From Fibrobacterota bacterium (GTDB taxonomy: Bacteria > Fibrobacterota > Fibrobacteria > UBA11236), in contig JAQBPN010000114.1 in assembly GCA_028287505.1 (NCBI GenBank), positions 1 through 64,000 on the forward strand: a stretch of 64,000 nucleotides of DNA, written 5' to 3'. Each line of letters opens with the position of its first letter. Positions within the stretch are counted from its first letter, which is position 1. The notes under the pieces were generated by a model. It saw nothing but the letters and a program-made list of their open reading frames with translations, made no database searches and had not been told where the DNA came from. The position numbers and the translations under genes are program-made. Below, one piece after another: positions 32,490 through 41,518 of this stretch.

Positions 32490-32933
32490 TCAGCCGCATC
32501 CTCCTCCGGAAATTTGGCTGACGATATCATAGGTCTGGCCCGCGGTTCCCTTCTTCAATGCATCGGTCTTTTTGATCAGGAAGTTTTCCGGGACCGGGTG
32601 ATCGCAAGTCATCCGGGGGCTTTGTTTGACCTTCACGTTTTTCAATGGGACGATTCCACCATCCGCATAAAGGATGTCCAAGGTATAGACACCCGGATTT
32701 CCATAGATTGCCATCCTTGAGCCGGATGTATCGAACCATACATTACTTGAGTCCGGTGAAATCATTTTGATTTTCCGAGGCAGAAGCGTGTCCCCGCTTG
32801 CATTCACGGTGACGATGGATAGCGCGGGGGAGGCGCATCCCGTACAAGTTTCACCGGTTGGAGTGCATTGCACGAGGATGATTAACATCAAAAGACACAG
32901 GGACATGAAAAGGGAACCGGATAGTCTTTGCAA
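32490..32933 (-). CDS. Small lipoprotein, last gene of the metzincin operon
   Basis: A 147-residue predicted lipoprotein: a hydrophobic signal followed by the lipobox LVQC near residue 23. The mature part starts with CTPTGETCTGC and ends GGGCG, so cysteines cluster at both ends. The middle is predicted beta-rich (YTLDILYADGGIVPLKNVKVK), like an Ig-type fold. It starts 3 bp after the stop codon of the previous gene, so it closes a tightly packed operon. I recognise no family. Confidence 0.72.
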   Translation of the reverse strand: MQRLSGSLFMSLCLLMLIILVQCTPTGETCTGCASPALSIVTVNASGDTLLPRKIKMISPDSSNVWFDTSGSRMAIYGNPGVYTLDILYADGGIVPLKNVKVKQSPRMTCDHPVPENFLIKKTDALKKGTAGQTYDIVSQISGGGCG

Positions 32934-32936
32934 GTT

Positions 32937-33731
32937 CTAATGGCTTTCCGAGATTGCGACCCACTCCGACGCCAACTCGAACCGCCCCTCCAGACAAGTT
33001 TTTCCAGCGCCCAGCGTTCCATCCTGCGGCGATCCCCGGACGATGGCCTTCACCCAGCGCGTCCCTTTGGGCAGGGCCACCAGGCAGCGGCCGCCGGAAA
33101 ACAGGTTCTTGGCGCAGGCCGCGGCGACTGTCACTTGGGAGTCCGCCTGTGCGTCCTTGCTTCCGAACAGAACCTTGATGTCCGGGCTGTTTCCCAACCA
33201 GGCTTCCCGGGACTTGCCGGAGGTGAGGCGTAAAGCCGCGGAATCCCTTCCTTTGTTCGCTTGCAGCGCCAGCGAATCGGTCCAGAGGGGATGGGATTCC
33301 AGCGTATCCAGCATCGCATCCTTCCAGTCTTCGAGGGCTTCCAGGGGATCGGTGTTGTCCGGGTGCGAGGAAACGGTCCGTTGCAGGGTATCGTCCAGAA
33401 CGATGCGGATCGAGGGAGAGCCTGCCATCATTTTCCAATCCTTTTTCGCCACCACTTTGGATGCGAGTCCGCGCGCCCGGACATAGCCTTCCGGAGCGAT
33501 GGCTCCCGCATAGTATCCCACCAGGGCGGCGGCGACCTGGTTGCGGGCATGGCGGACGGCGAAGCAGGAATCCTGCCGGCACCAGAGCGAGGATGTGTTC
33601 TGGCCGAACCCGACGTAACGTCCGATGCAAAGCGAGCCGCCTGCCGCGGGCCGCAACGGAGGCTTCGCCTGGCAGGCCATGAAAAATGACCCGGCCAAGA
33701 GGGCTATCCAGTGTACCTTGGGCGTTACCAG
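32937..33731 (-). CDS. Unknown exported protein, metzincin operon
   Basis: A 264-residue protein with an N-terminal hydrophobic stretch VHWIALLAGSFFMACQ, which could be a lipoprotein signal with a weak lipobox. The mature part has a GRYVGFGQNTSS motif and AVRHARNQVAAALVGYY, mildly like LPP20-type lipoproteins. The start is uncertain. A strong GGAGGA site is followed 6 nt later by CTG (33731), giving a 7-bp overlap with the upstream gene; an ATG at 33680 would remove most of the signal. I favour the CTG start. The tight spacing on both sides places it inside the operon. Confidence 0.65.
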   Translation of the reverse strand: MVTPKVHWIALLAGSFFMACQAKPPLRPAAGGSLCIGRYVGFGQNTSSLWCRQDSCFAVRHARNQVAAALVGYYAGAIAPEGYVRARGLASKVVAKKDWKMMAGSPSIRIVLDDTLQRTVSSHPDNTDPLEALEDWKDAMLDTLESHPLWTDSLALQANKGRDSAALRLTSGKSREAWLGNSPDIKVLFGSKDAQADSQVTVAAACAKNLFSGGRCLVALPKGTRWVKAIVRGSPQDGTLGAGKTCLEGRFELASEWVAISESH

Positions 33732-34603
33732 GAGAATTCCTCCGAGAAGACGGCGCCGTTGAAAACGGGCAGGCCCGCCAGGGTGTCGGAAGCGAGATAC
33801 AGCTCCAGGGCGAGCATGCCCAAAGGGCGGCCTTCGTCCAGCGGCTCCAGGGGGAATTCCACATCCAGCACCAGGGGAGAGCCCGCCTTGACCGGCACCA
33901 GTTGCAGGCTGTCCAGGGCGGGAAGCGCCGCCCGGGTGGTCTTGATGGAGATGGGCAGGGACGTCACGCCGGGCGCCTCCGGCGGCCTGGCTCCATAGCG
34001 CAAGGTCAGGGCCAAGAGGCCCCGGTCGACAGGGCTCGCGGGGTGGGCCAGATGGATGGTTTCGGGACCGGGATTTTCGACCTGGATGCGCGCCTTCAGT
34101 TTGCCCGCCTGGGATTGCGCCGACGTTACCTTCAGCTCCAGACGCCATGCGGGATCCGGGCAGGCGGAAGCTTCCCAGACGCTCAGGGCGGCCAGCATGT
34201 TTTCAATGGCTTCGGGGGCGTCCGGAGGCATCGGACCCCATTGGAAGGAAAAGAATTTTCCGTCCGCGACCACCTGCAGCCTGCGCAGCAAATCCCGGGG
34301 AGAGGGCGGCTCCGCGCGGAAGGTGTCGATGCCGCTTTTTTCCAACAGATCGAGAAAGGTGAGGACGGCTTCCGGATCCACCCGGCCGCGGAACAGCCCC
34401 GGCGGCAAGACGGGCGTGTCGGCGCCGGGCCGACGCCGGAACAGGGTAGCTTCTCCGTTACCCTTGATTTCGAGGCGGGTTTCCCGTTCGGGAACTCCTC
34501 CGACGTTCCTCCCGGAGAACACGGCATACGCGATGGCGGCCCGGGGGAGCGAATCCTGCCGATGATTGCGGACGGCCTCGATGGCCTCGGCCAAGCCTTT
34601 CAT
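33725..34603 (-). CDS. Unknown protein downstream of the metzincin
   Basis: A 292-residue protein without signal peptide or membrane helix. The N-terminal half (RLEIKGNGEATLFRRRP and DLLEKSGIDTFRAE) and the C-terminal half (LKARIQVENPGPETIHLAHP and LDVEFPLEPLDEG) read as two beta-rich domains; the second looks like an Ig-type sandwich. Its ATG overlaps the metallopeptidase stop codon by 4 bp (ATGA), so the two products are made together. It could be a chaperone, inhibitor or immunity protein for the peptidase; this is inference from position only. Confidence 0.7.
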   Translation of the reverse strand: MKGLAEAIEAVRNHRQDSLPRAAIAYAVFSGRNVGGVPERETRLEIKGNGEATLFRRRPGADTPVLPPGLFRGRVDPEAVLTFLDLLEKSGIDTFRAEPPSPRDLLRRLQVVADGKFFSFQWGPMPPDAPEAIENMLAALSVWEASACPDPAWRLELKVTSAQSQAGKLKARIQVENPGPETIHLAHPASPVDRGLLALTLRYGARPPEAPGVTSLPISIKTTRAALPALDSLQLVPVKAGSPLVLDVEFPLEPLDEGRPLGMLALELYLASDTLAGLPVFNGAVFSEEFSW

Positions 34604-36351
34604 GGATTCTCCTTGGGATAAATGGCGATGAACTCGGAGTCGACGGCGGTTTTCGACTTCAGCAGTTGTTTGGCCGTCTCCGCGAAATTCACGTAGTGGC
34701 GCTTCTTGACCTTGGTCATGTTCTGGCCCATGATGCTGTCCTCATTGATGCCGCCGACGAGCCCGTCGCCGTCGGGAGTGGTGAGGTCCACAGCTCCACC
34801 CGTGTATTCGTCCGGAAGCCCTACCAGATGCCCGGTCTCATGGGCCGCCATGCTGATATCGTCATCTTCCAGGGAAAAAGTCGCCGCGTCGGAACGGAAA
34901 TATCCCGCGCACATGGCGATGGAATGCGCTTCCCAGGTCGTGACCACTTCGAACTCAAGAGTCAGCTCCAGCTTGTACCCGCAGCCTCCGTCGTCCACGC
35001 CCTTGGGGCAGCACTTGGGCCGCAGTAGCGCCTTTTCCGTAAAGCGGTCGTGCGTGTCCTTGATCCAATCGGCCCGTTTTTTCGCATAGGCGGTCTTATT
35101 GAAATCATAGTCGGCGAAAGCCTCGGGCCAATTCACGCCCGTTCTGCCCCGCAATTCGAAATGGGTTCCCTCTTTGGCGAAGGTGGCGTTCCAATATTCG
35201 CTGTCGGTGGGGACGAATCCGGCGGGCATGTCCACCCAAGCCGTTCCGTTATGGTATTTGGTGGGGAGTTCACCCACCCCGTCGGTCTTGGCCCAACGGT
35301 ACTTGTCGCGGGGATACCCCGCGCGCCCGGTAATGCCCGCGGCGCGGCTCATATTCACGTATGTCCCGTACCAACCCTTGCGGACCTTCTTCTTGACATG
35401 GACCTTGTGGACGCCGCCTTCGATTTTCTGGGTGAACTCGCTGTGCACTCCGAAACCGCTCCAGGTATAGTCCTGGCTGAAGGTTTTCGCATCGGCGGCG
35501 ATCACCAGCTTCAGCTTGAAGGTTTTCTTGGCCGCCTCCTTGTCGGTGCCCAGGGAATATTCAGCCGACGCTTCGGTTTCCGCGGGCAACGCGCCCGCTA
35601 CCAGGCGCACGCCGCAAAGGCAAGGAGACCAGGCGTATTCCAACCTGCCAGCCTTCGCCTTGACCTTCACCTCGATGGCCTTCTCGGTCTTGAGGGTAAT
35701 CTTGAGAGTCACCTCGGTGTCGTCGGCAAGCCCCGTGTCGGCCATGACCTTGACCGGCGCGCCCATCCAGCCTTCGTCCCTTTCGAAGCGGACGTTGGTG
35801 GCGAACCGCTTCTTGGCGGTGATGGGCGCGCTTTCCTCTTCCTTGGATTTGCTGTGCTTGGCGGTGAAGACATACTTGCATTCGTCAGGCAGCTTTCCGG
35901 CATCCCGGTACGCGGGAATGAACAGGGTGAACTCCGCCGTCGCCTTGCCTCCCACCAGATTGCCGTTTTGGGACGGGCGGAATTCCTCCCGCTTTCCGTC
36001 CGGCGGCAAGGCCACCAGCTTGAACTCGATCCTGGAAAGATGGGCGATCTCATCCGGAACCACGCCTTGGACGCTGACGGAAATCTTCTCGTTGAAAATG
36101 GGCTTCTGCTCTCCCCACTTCAAGTTGGAGAGCGTGACCTTGGGTTCTTCCGGTTTAGGCTTGGGCGGTTCGACCATGGCTTCCGGTTCGGCTTCCGCCT
36201 CCGCCGGCGTTCCCGGAGTTGCGCCGCCGCGTCCTCCGCCCGGCTTTCCGCCCACGCCCCCCTGCTTGGGCTTGACGAAAGTGTCCTTTTTGGGCTTCGG
36301 ATTCATGTCATCCGGAGTGCCTAAGAGTCCGTGCGTGCCGTGAGGAGCCAT
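34600..36351 (-). CDS. Metzincin-type zinc metallopeptidase, large effector-like protein
   Basis: A 583-residue protein with a C-terminal peptidase active site: H504-E-T-G-H508-L-V-G-L-P-D514, which fits HExxHxxGxxD, with Asp as the third zinc ligand as in snapalysin. A Met-turn-like SIMG (M541) follows. The N-terminus (about 1-65) is low-complexity, rich in Pro, Gly and Lys, and has no Sec signal. The middle (70-330) is a series of beta-rich Ig-like segments. Such an architecture is common in cargo toxins of contractile injection or T6SS-like machines, but no such machine is in the window. I chose ATG 36351; a TTG at 36411 overlapping the upstream gene is less likely. Confidence 0.75.
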   Translation of the reverse strand: MAPHGTHGLLGTPDDMNPKPKKDTFVKPKQGGVGGKPGGGRGGATPGTPAEAEAEPEAMVEPPKPKPEEPKVTLSNLKWGEQKPIFNEKISVSVQGVVPDEIAHLSRIEFKLVALPPDGKREEFRPSQNGNLVGGKATAEFTLFIPAYRDAGKLPDECKYVFTAKHSKSKEEESAPITAKKRFATNVRFERDEGWMGAPVKVMADTGLADDTEVTLKITLKTEKAIEVKVKAKAGRLEYAWSPCLCGVRLVAGALPAETEASAEYSLGTDKEAAKKTFKLKLVIAADAKTFSQDYTWSGFGVHSEFTQKIEGGVHKVHVKKKVRKGWYGTYVNMSRAAGITGRAGYPRDKYRWAKTDGVGELPTKYHNGTAWVDMPAGFVPTDSEYWNATFAKEGTHFELRGRTGVNWPEAFADYDFNKTAYAKKRADWIKDTHDRFTEKALLRPKCCPKGVDDGGCGYKLELTLEFEVVTTWEAHSIAMCAGYFRSDAATFSLEDDDISMAAHETGHLVGLPDEYTGGAVDLTTPDGDGLVGGINEDSIMGQNMTKVKKRHYVNFAETAKQLLKSKTAVDSEFIAIYPKENP

Positions 36352-36400
36352 GTTTGCCCAGCTTTCCCCTTTACTGAAAGATGTGAAACGACAGAGACTG

Positions 36401-37642
36401 CTACTTTCCAAAAATGAATCTGCGGGTATGGCTCAATCCGCCTGAAGCAAGACGCAGGAAATAGATGCCTTCGGGCGACCCTTCGGCGTCGAAGACGGCC
36501 TCATGGTTTCCTTGCTTCAGTTCCGAATGCATCAGGGTGGCGGTTTTCTTTCCCTTCGTATCATACACGCTGAGATCGACCATGCCTTGATGGCCGACTT
36601 CGAAACCGATTTTCGTTCCCGCCCGGATAACCCTGCCAAGGTTCCCATCAAAACCGGATGCCGCGGCGTCTTGATGGGGAAGGATGGAGGAGGTCATCTG
36701 CGCCAATGGCCGCTTCCAGAGTCCATCAAAGGTCCCGGCGAAGAAATCGGCGCCGTTGATAAAAAGGGCATTGGTCCGGCAATCCCGGGGCAATCCCGTA
36801 TTGACGGGAACCCAGCCGGCTCCGTCGTCGGATGAGCGGTAGACGCCTTCGCCAAGCGCCCCGGCGAAAAGAAAACCGCCGCCTACGGCGAGCGACATGA
36901 TCCGGGTGGAATCCGTCATTCCCGCGATGGTTCGGGTCCAGGACGCGCCATTGTTCGAAGAGCGATACACGCCTTTGTTGCCGATGGCCGCGAACAGATT
37001 GGTCCCCCTGACCACTATGGCCATGATCTCCGGCGCCGCGGGCAATCCATCGCTGGCCAGGTCCCAGGAAGCGCCGTTATCGGAGGAACGGTACATGCCG
37101 GAGCCCCAGGTGGCCGCAAAGAAGTCGGCGCCGATTTCGGCTATCGAAGTGATCGAGACAAATGCCGGAAATCCGGCGGCCGGGGTCCAACTGGCGCCCT
37201 TGTCCGAGGAGCGGAAGAGGCCGCGATCGGTCCCGACAAGCAGGTCGGCGCCGTTGAATGCGATGCATCGGATGACGATGGAGTCCGACATGCCGGAATT
37301 GGTTTTGATCCAGGAAGTTCCCTTGTCCGGAGATTGGTATAGGCCGGAGCCCCAGGTCCCGGCGAAAAGACGGGCGCCGCTTGCCGCCAGGGACCAGATG
37401 GCGGCCGACAATCCGGAATTGACCGGAGTCCAGGAGGCGCCGTTGTCGTCGGAACGGGATACTCCCTCGCTGGTCCCGGCAAATAAGTTACCGTCGATCG
37501 CGGTAAAGGATTGGACCGCTCCCCCTTTGGGTTCGGCGATATTCACCCATTGGGCCCGGCAGACGCTGAAGGAAAGCAGAAAAAGCAGACAGCCCGGCAT
37601 GAAGCGCTGCGGCTTGAACTTCGGAAATGTATGGATATGCAT
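36401..37642 (-). CDS. Secreted BNR-type beta-propeller with T9SS-like sorting domain
   Basis: A 413-residue exported protein. After a signal peptide (ending VCRAQ) come about seven repeats of about 45 residues, each with a motif like GVYRSSDDGAGW or GLFRSSDKGASW. These are BNR/sialidase-type blades, as in Ycf48-like propellers. The last 75 residues have VDLSVYDTKGKKTATLMH and GIYFLRLASGGLSHTRRFIF, the pattern of a type IX secretion C-terminal sorting domain. The protein is thus expected at the cell surface. A TTG at 37666 is an alternative start. It is 49 bp upstream of the metallopeptidase gene on the same strand and is probably the first gene of that operon. Confidence 0.8.
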   Translation of the reverse strand: MHIHTFPKFKPQRFMPGCLLFLLSFSVCRAQWVNIAEPKGGAVQSFTAIDGNLFAGTSEGVSRSDDNGASWTPVNSGLSAAIWSLAASGARLFAGTWGSGLYQSPDKGTSWIKTNSGMSDSIVIRCIAFNGADLLVGTDRGLFRSSDKGASWTPAAGFPAFVSITSIAEIGADFFAATWGSGMYRSSDNGASWDLASDGLPAAPEIMAIVVRGTNLFAAIGNKGVYRSSNNGASWTRTIAGMTDSTRIMSLAVGGGFLFAGALGEGVYRSSDDGAGWVPVNTGLPRDCRTNALFINGADFFAGTFDGLWKRPLAQMTSSILPHQDAAASGFDGNLGRVIRAGTKIGFEVGHQGMVDLSVYDTKGKKTATLMHSELKQGNHEAVFDAEGSPEGIYFLRLASGGLSHTRRFIFGK

Positions 37643-37708
37643 GGTGTGACAGAATCTAATTACCAACGCCCTTTATGCGGATCGATTGCGGCAAAATCAA
37701 TCGGCGGC

Positions 37709-40700
37709 TTACCTGGTCTTGGCGCTCAAAAGGTCCCGCACTTCGTCCAGGATCATATGCGGCAGAAAGGGCTTTTGGATGAAATGGCTGTCGGTGGGCG
37801 TAACCCCGTTCTGCACCACCGGAGTCTCGATGTACCCCGACATGAACAGCACGCGCACGTCCGGACGCAACAGGCGCAATTGCTGGATCATCTGGATACC
37901 GTCCATTCTGGGCATCACCACGTCGGTAATGACCAGGTCGATGGTTCCCGGATGGCCGCGGCCTATTTCCAATCCTTCGGCCCCGTCCTTCCCTTCCAGA
38001 ACCCGATAACCCTGATCCGTCAAGACCTGCTTGACCAGCCGCCTGACCGAGGTTTCATCCTCGACCAGCAGGATGGTCGCCTCGTCCCGGGAGGAAGCGC
38101 CGTGTTCGGCCGGGGCGGCGGGAGCCGCGGGCTCTCCGGCTTCGGCCACGGGAAAGTACACGGTGAAGATGGAGCCTTTGCCCGGCTCGCTTTCTATGAA
38201 GATGCGCCCTCCGCTCTGGGTGATGATGCCGTACACGGTGGACAATCCCAACCCCGATCCCTTGCCGAACGCCTTGGTCGTGAAAAACGGTTCGAATACC
38301 TGGGCCTTGACCTCCGCGCTCATGCCGGTCCCGTTATCCTGCACGGCCAGCATGGCATACAAGCCGGGCGCCAGGGACCGATTGTCCTTGGAAACCGTTA
38401 TTGAACGGGTCCTGATGGTTATCCTCCCTCCGGCCCCGATGGCGTCGCGGGCGTTCACCGCCAGATTCAGCACCACCTGCTCGATCTTGCCGGGGTCGAC
38501 CTTTATGGTCCGCAAGGCGGGATCGAGCGCCAGGTCCAGTTCAATGTTCTCGCCGATGAGACGCTTCAGCAGCTTCCCCAGATCCAGGATGAGGACGTTC
38601 AGGTCCACGATCCTGATCGAGAGCACTTGCTTGCGGGAATAGGCGAGCAACTGCCGGGTCAGGTCCGCGGCCTTCGCCCCGGCATTCTTTATTTCGGAAA
38701 GGTATTCCCTCACGGGAGAGGTCTCATCCGTCAGTTGCAGGGACAGCTCGCTGTACCCGTTGATGGCCGTCAGGATATTGTTGAAATCATGGGCGATGCC
38801 GCCCGCCAATTTGCCGATGGACTCCATCTTCTGGGCCTGCAAAAGCTGATCTTGCGCACGGCGCAGGGACTCCTCAGAGGCCCTGCGTTCTATGGCCAGG
38901 GAGGCGGTGCGGGTCAGGGTGGCGAGCCGATTCAACTCCCCGTAGGCCGGATGCCGGGGTTCCCGGAAAAAAAGCGCGAAGGTGGCGAGGATCGTGCCGG
39001 AAGGGGAGAGGATGGGAAGGCACCAGCAGGCTTTGAATCCGTAGGCCAAGGCGGGGTCGCGGCCGTTCTTCCATTTGGGATCGGAGGCGATATCGCCCAC
39101 TATCACGCCTACCCCGGTAAAGGCGGCGGTGCCGCACAAGCCCGCATCCCTGCCGACGGGAGAGCCTTCCATGGCCCGGAGATATTCTCCGGGAAGGCCC
39201 GGCGCCGCTCCATTTACCAACCGCCCATCGGAGGAAACCAGGAGGATGGCCGCATTGGCATCCGGGAACAGGGATTCGGCATTGCGCGTCACGGTCTCGA
39301 GCACAACGGGCAGGGGAGCCCTTTGGGCGATGGCCTCCAGGATGCTTTTTTGCGCCGCCAAATCGGCGCTGGCTTCTTCCGCCTTCTGCCGCGCCAGCAC
39401 CTGCACGGTCACATCGAGGCCGAACACCAATATGCCTTCGACATCCCCTTGGGCATTCCGCATCGGTTGATAGGTGATGCGGAAATAGAGGGGTTCCGGG
39501 CCCTTGCCCCGGTCTATATCGACCCGCCGTTCCTGGGCCGTATAGGCTTGGCCCTGGTAGACGCGGTCGAGGATTTCGAATGTGCCTTGGGATCCCAATT
39601 CCGGAAAGACGGTTCTGGCGGGATTGCCGATCAGATCCGTTTTGTTGACCAGATTGTAAACGAGGGGATTGGCGAAACCGAAGACATGTTCCGGCCCGCG
39701 CAGGATGCAGATCAGGGCCGGCGCCTGCATGAACAGGGCATGCAACCAGGTCCGTTGCTGATCCGTTTCGGCATGGGCCCGGGTGTCGGCCAAGGCCTTG
39801 GCGACGCCATCGGCAACCAGCTCCAGATATTCCCGATACGCTTTATCCAGGGGGAGCCTGGGGCTGATGCCGAGGACGAGGATGCCGGCCGGCACGTTCG
39901 GGGAGCCGCCTTTGAGGGGCAGGACCAGGGCGTGGTCGCAGGGTTCCGGCCAAGGCGCGCCGGGCCGCGGGCGGAAGCGGCTTGCGAGTTTTTCCGCCAA
40001 TACCGGTTGCCGGGCGCTGGCGACCTCGGCCAATGGCAAAAAGGTCCCGGTGGAATCGGAAAGCGGCACTGACATAGGGAGGTCGGAGCCATCCCGTTCA
40101 ATCCCGGAACAGGCGGCCAACTCGGCATCGTTTCCCCTCTCGTTCAGCAAGTAGAGGAGCGAGAAGGGAATGTCGAGGCGTTCCGCTTCCAGTCGTTGGG
40201 ATACCAGGTCCGCGGTTTCCTGGGCGGTGCCGCCCAAAAAGGCGGGATCCGAACAAGCCTGGATAAGGTTCAGGCGCCTTTCCGAGATCACGTTTTGGGT
40301 CGTCTCCGTTACGCAATTGAGTATTCCGCCAATCCCGCCGGACTCGTCCCATATGGGGCTATCGTTGGCGGTGAAATAGCACTCTTCCAGAAAGCCATGG
40401 CGAAGGACCGAAAACAACTGGCTTTCGTACAAGGTGGCTTTTCCGCTGAGCCGCAATCCTCTCAGGTGCGCGCCATAGAAGTCCCAGACTTCCGACCAGT
40501 TGCCTTCCGCCTTCCGGCCCAAGGCTGCCGGGTGCTTGGATCCCAAAATGGGCCTGTAGGCATCGTTATAGATCTCTATCAGGTCCGGACCCCAGATGAT
40601 ATGCATGGCCAGCCGATTGGTCAGGATCATGCTTACCGCCGCCAGCAGGCTCGGGGGCCAGCCGGAGATTGGGCCGAGAGGCGTTTGGTCCCAATCCATG

Positions 40701-40774
40701 GCGCGGATAAGGGAGCCCATTTCGCCCCCCCCGTCCAGAGCGGGCGAAAGGAGATTGGGAACGGAGGTGTCCAT
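37709..40774 (-). CDS. Hybrid sensor histidine kinase/response regulator
   Basis: A 1021-residue soluble signalling protein. Domains in order are PAS-like (about 25-160), GAF (165-335), PAS (345-465), GAF (480-630), HisKA with H662 (AGGIAHDFNNIL), HATPase (about 745-880) with N774, DNGTGM (D813) and GSGLGLS, and a C-terminal receiver (900-1015) with D951 (LVITDVVMP). No transmembrane helix is evident, so it senses an internal cue. The HDFNN type of HisKA is common in kinases with an attached receiver. A GGGAGAG site precedes the ATG. No separate output regulator is adjacent. Confidence 0.93.
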   Translation of the reverse strand: MDTSVPNLLSPALDGGGEMGSLIRAMDWDQTPLGPISGWPPSLLAAVSMILTNRLAMHIIWGPDLIEIYNDAYRPILGSKHPAALGRKAEGNWSEVWDFYGAHLRGLRLSGKATLYESQLFSVLRHGFLEECYFTANDSPIWDESGGIGGILNCVTETTQNVISERRLNLIQACSDPAFLGGTAQETADLVSQRLEAERLDIPFSLLYLLNERGNDAELAACSGIERDGSDLPMSVPLSDSTGTFLPLAEVASARQPVLAEKLASRFRPRPGAPWPEPCDHALVLPLKGGSPNVPAGILVLGISPRLPLDKAYREYLELVADGVAKALADTRAHAETDQQRTWLHALFMQAPALICILRGPEHVFGFANPLVYNLVNKTDLIGNPARTVFPELGSQGTFEILDRVYQGQAYTAQERRVDIDRGKGPEPLYFRITYQPMRNAQGDVEGILVFGLDVTVQVLARQKAEEASADLAAQKSILEAIAQRAPLPVVLETVTRNAESLFPDANAAILLVSSDGRLVNGAAPGLPGEYLRAMEGSPVGRDAGLCGTAAFTGVGVIVGDIASDPKWKNGRDPALAYGFKACWCLPILSPSGTILATFALFFREPRHPAYGELNRLATLTRTASLAIERRASEESLRRAQDQLLQAQKMESIGKLAGGIAHDFNNILTAINGYSELSLQLTDETSPVREYLSEIKNAGAKAADLTRQLLAYSRKQVLSIRIVDLNVLILDLGKLLKRLIGENIELDLALDPALRTIKVDPGKIEQVVLNLAVNARDAIGAGGRITIRTRSITVSKDNRSLAPGLYAMLAVQDNGTGMSAEVKAQVFEPFFTTKAFGKGSGLGLSTVYGIITQSGGRIFIESEPGKGSIFTVYFPVAEAGEPAAPAAPAEHGASSRDEATILLVEDETSVRRLVKQVLTDQGYRVLEGKDGAEGLEIGRGHPGTIDLVITDVVMPRMDGIQMIQQLRLLRPDVRVLFMSGYIETPVVQNGVTPTDSHFIQKPFLPHMILDEVRDLLSAKTR

Positions 40775-40861
40775 GGGAACTCTCCCAAAAGAAACAAATT
40801 ATGTTTTTGTTGCGGGCCGGAGTGCAGGAGATCCGCTGCTTCGGTAAAGATCAAAATCCAA

Positions 40862-41518
40862 TCAAGGCCCGAACGAAACCATGCTCTGCCATTTTCTCGA
40901 GAATTCAATAGCGGGGAAATGAATCCACTTCAGATCCGGATCCAGGATGCTGACCGCCATCTTGAAACGGGCAACCGTCTTCCCCATTATCGGAAACTTC
41001 AATTGGTACGATTTCACCTTCCCGGAATCCGCATCGGGATAATACCAATTCCCTTTTTTGGGGCGAAGCGGGAATCCGCTTTGTTCGGAAGCGAATTCCA
41101 CCATGGACACCGGGGCATATTCCCTTCCGCCGATTTCAACCCGGACGGAATCCTTGACCAGGCTTGCCGGGGCATCCGCTTTGATCCAAAGGTTCATCTC
41201 CAGCAAAGTATCCGGGGCATCGTAGAAGGAGACGGGCCGGAGGAAATACACCGGGATCATGGGCACGAGGATTCCGGTCCAAGTGGCCCTCCGCTTGACC
41301 GGGCGGGCCAGGACCGTCAGCCAAATCGTGGTATCATCCTTCGCTGTCAAACGAATCGCATCGGGCGGAGAACCATCGCGGACTCCTCCGTGCGAATAGT
41401 TGAACCGGATCGCTTCTCCACCCGCCGCGCTCGGGGAATCGACCAGTCGTTTCGATAGGACGGTGCAGCCCGTCAAGATGGCGGCGATCGGCATCACCCG
41501 AAAAAAACCGCCCATCAC
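40862..41518 (-). CDS. Lipoprotein of unknown function
   Basis: A 218-residue predicted lipoprotein with lipobox ILTGC near residue 18. The mature part is beta-rich (TIWLTVLARPVKRRA and VRVEIGGREYAPVSMVEF) and contains FPIMGKTVARFKMAVSI near the end. I recognise no family. Its ATG overlaps the stop codon of the upstream lipoprotein by 4 bp, so it is the last gene of a six-gene envelope operon running leftward from 46812. The hybrid kinase follows 87 bp later. Confidence 0.75.
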   Translation of the reverse strand: MMGGFFRVMPIAAILTGCTVLSKRLVDSPSAAGGEAIRFNYSHGGVRDGSPPDAIRLTAKDDTTIWLTVLARPVKRRATWTGILVPMIPVYFLRPVSFYDAPDTLLEMNLWIKADAPASLVKDSVRVEIGGREYAPVSMVEFASEQSGFPLRPKKGNWYYPDADSGKVKSYQLKFPIMGKTVARFKMAVSILDPDLKWIHFPAIEFSRKWQSMVSFGP

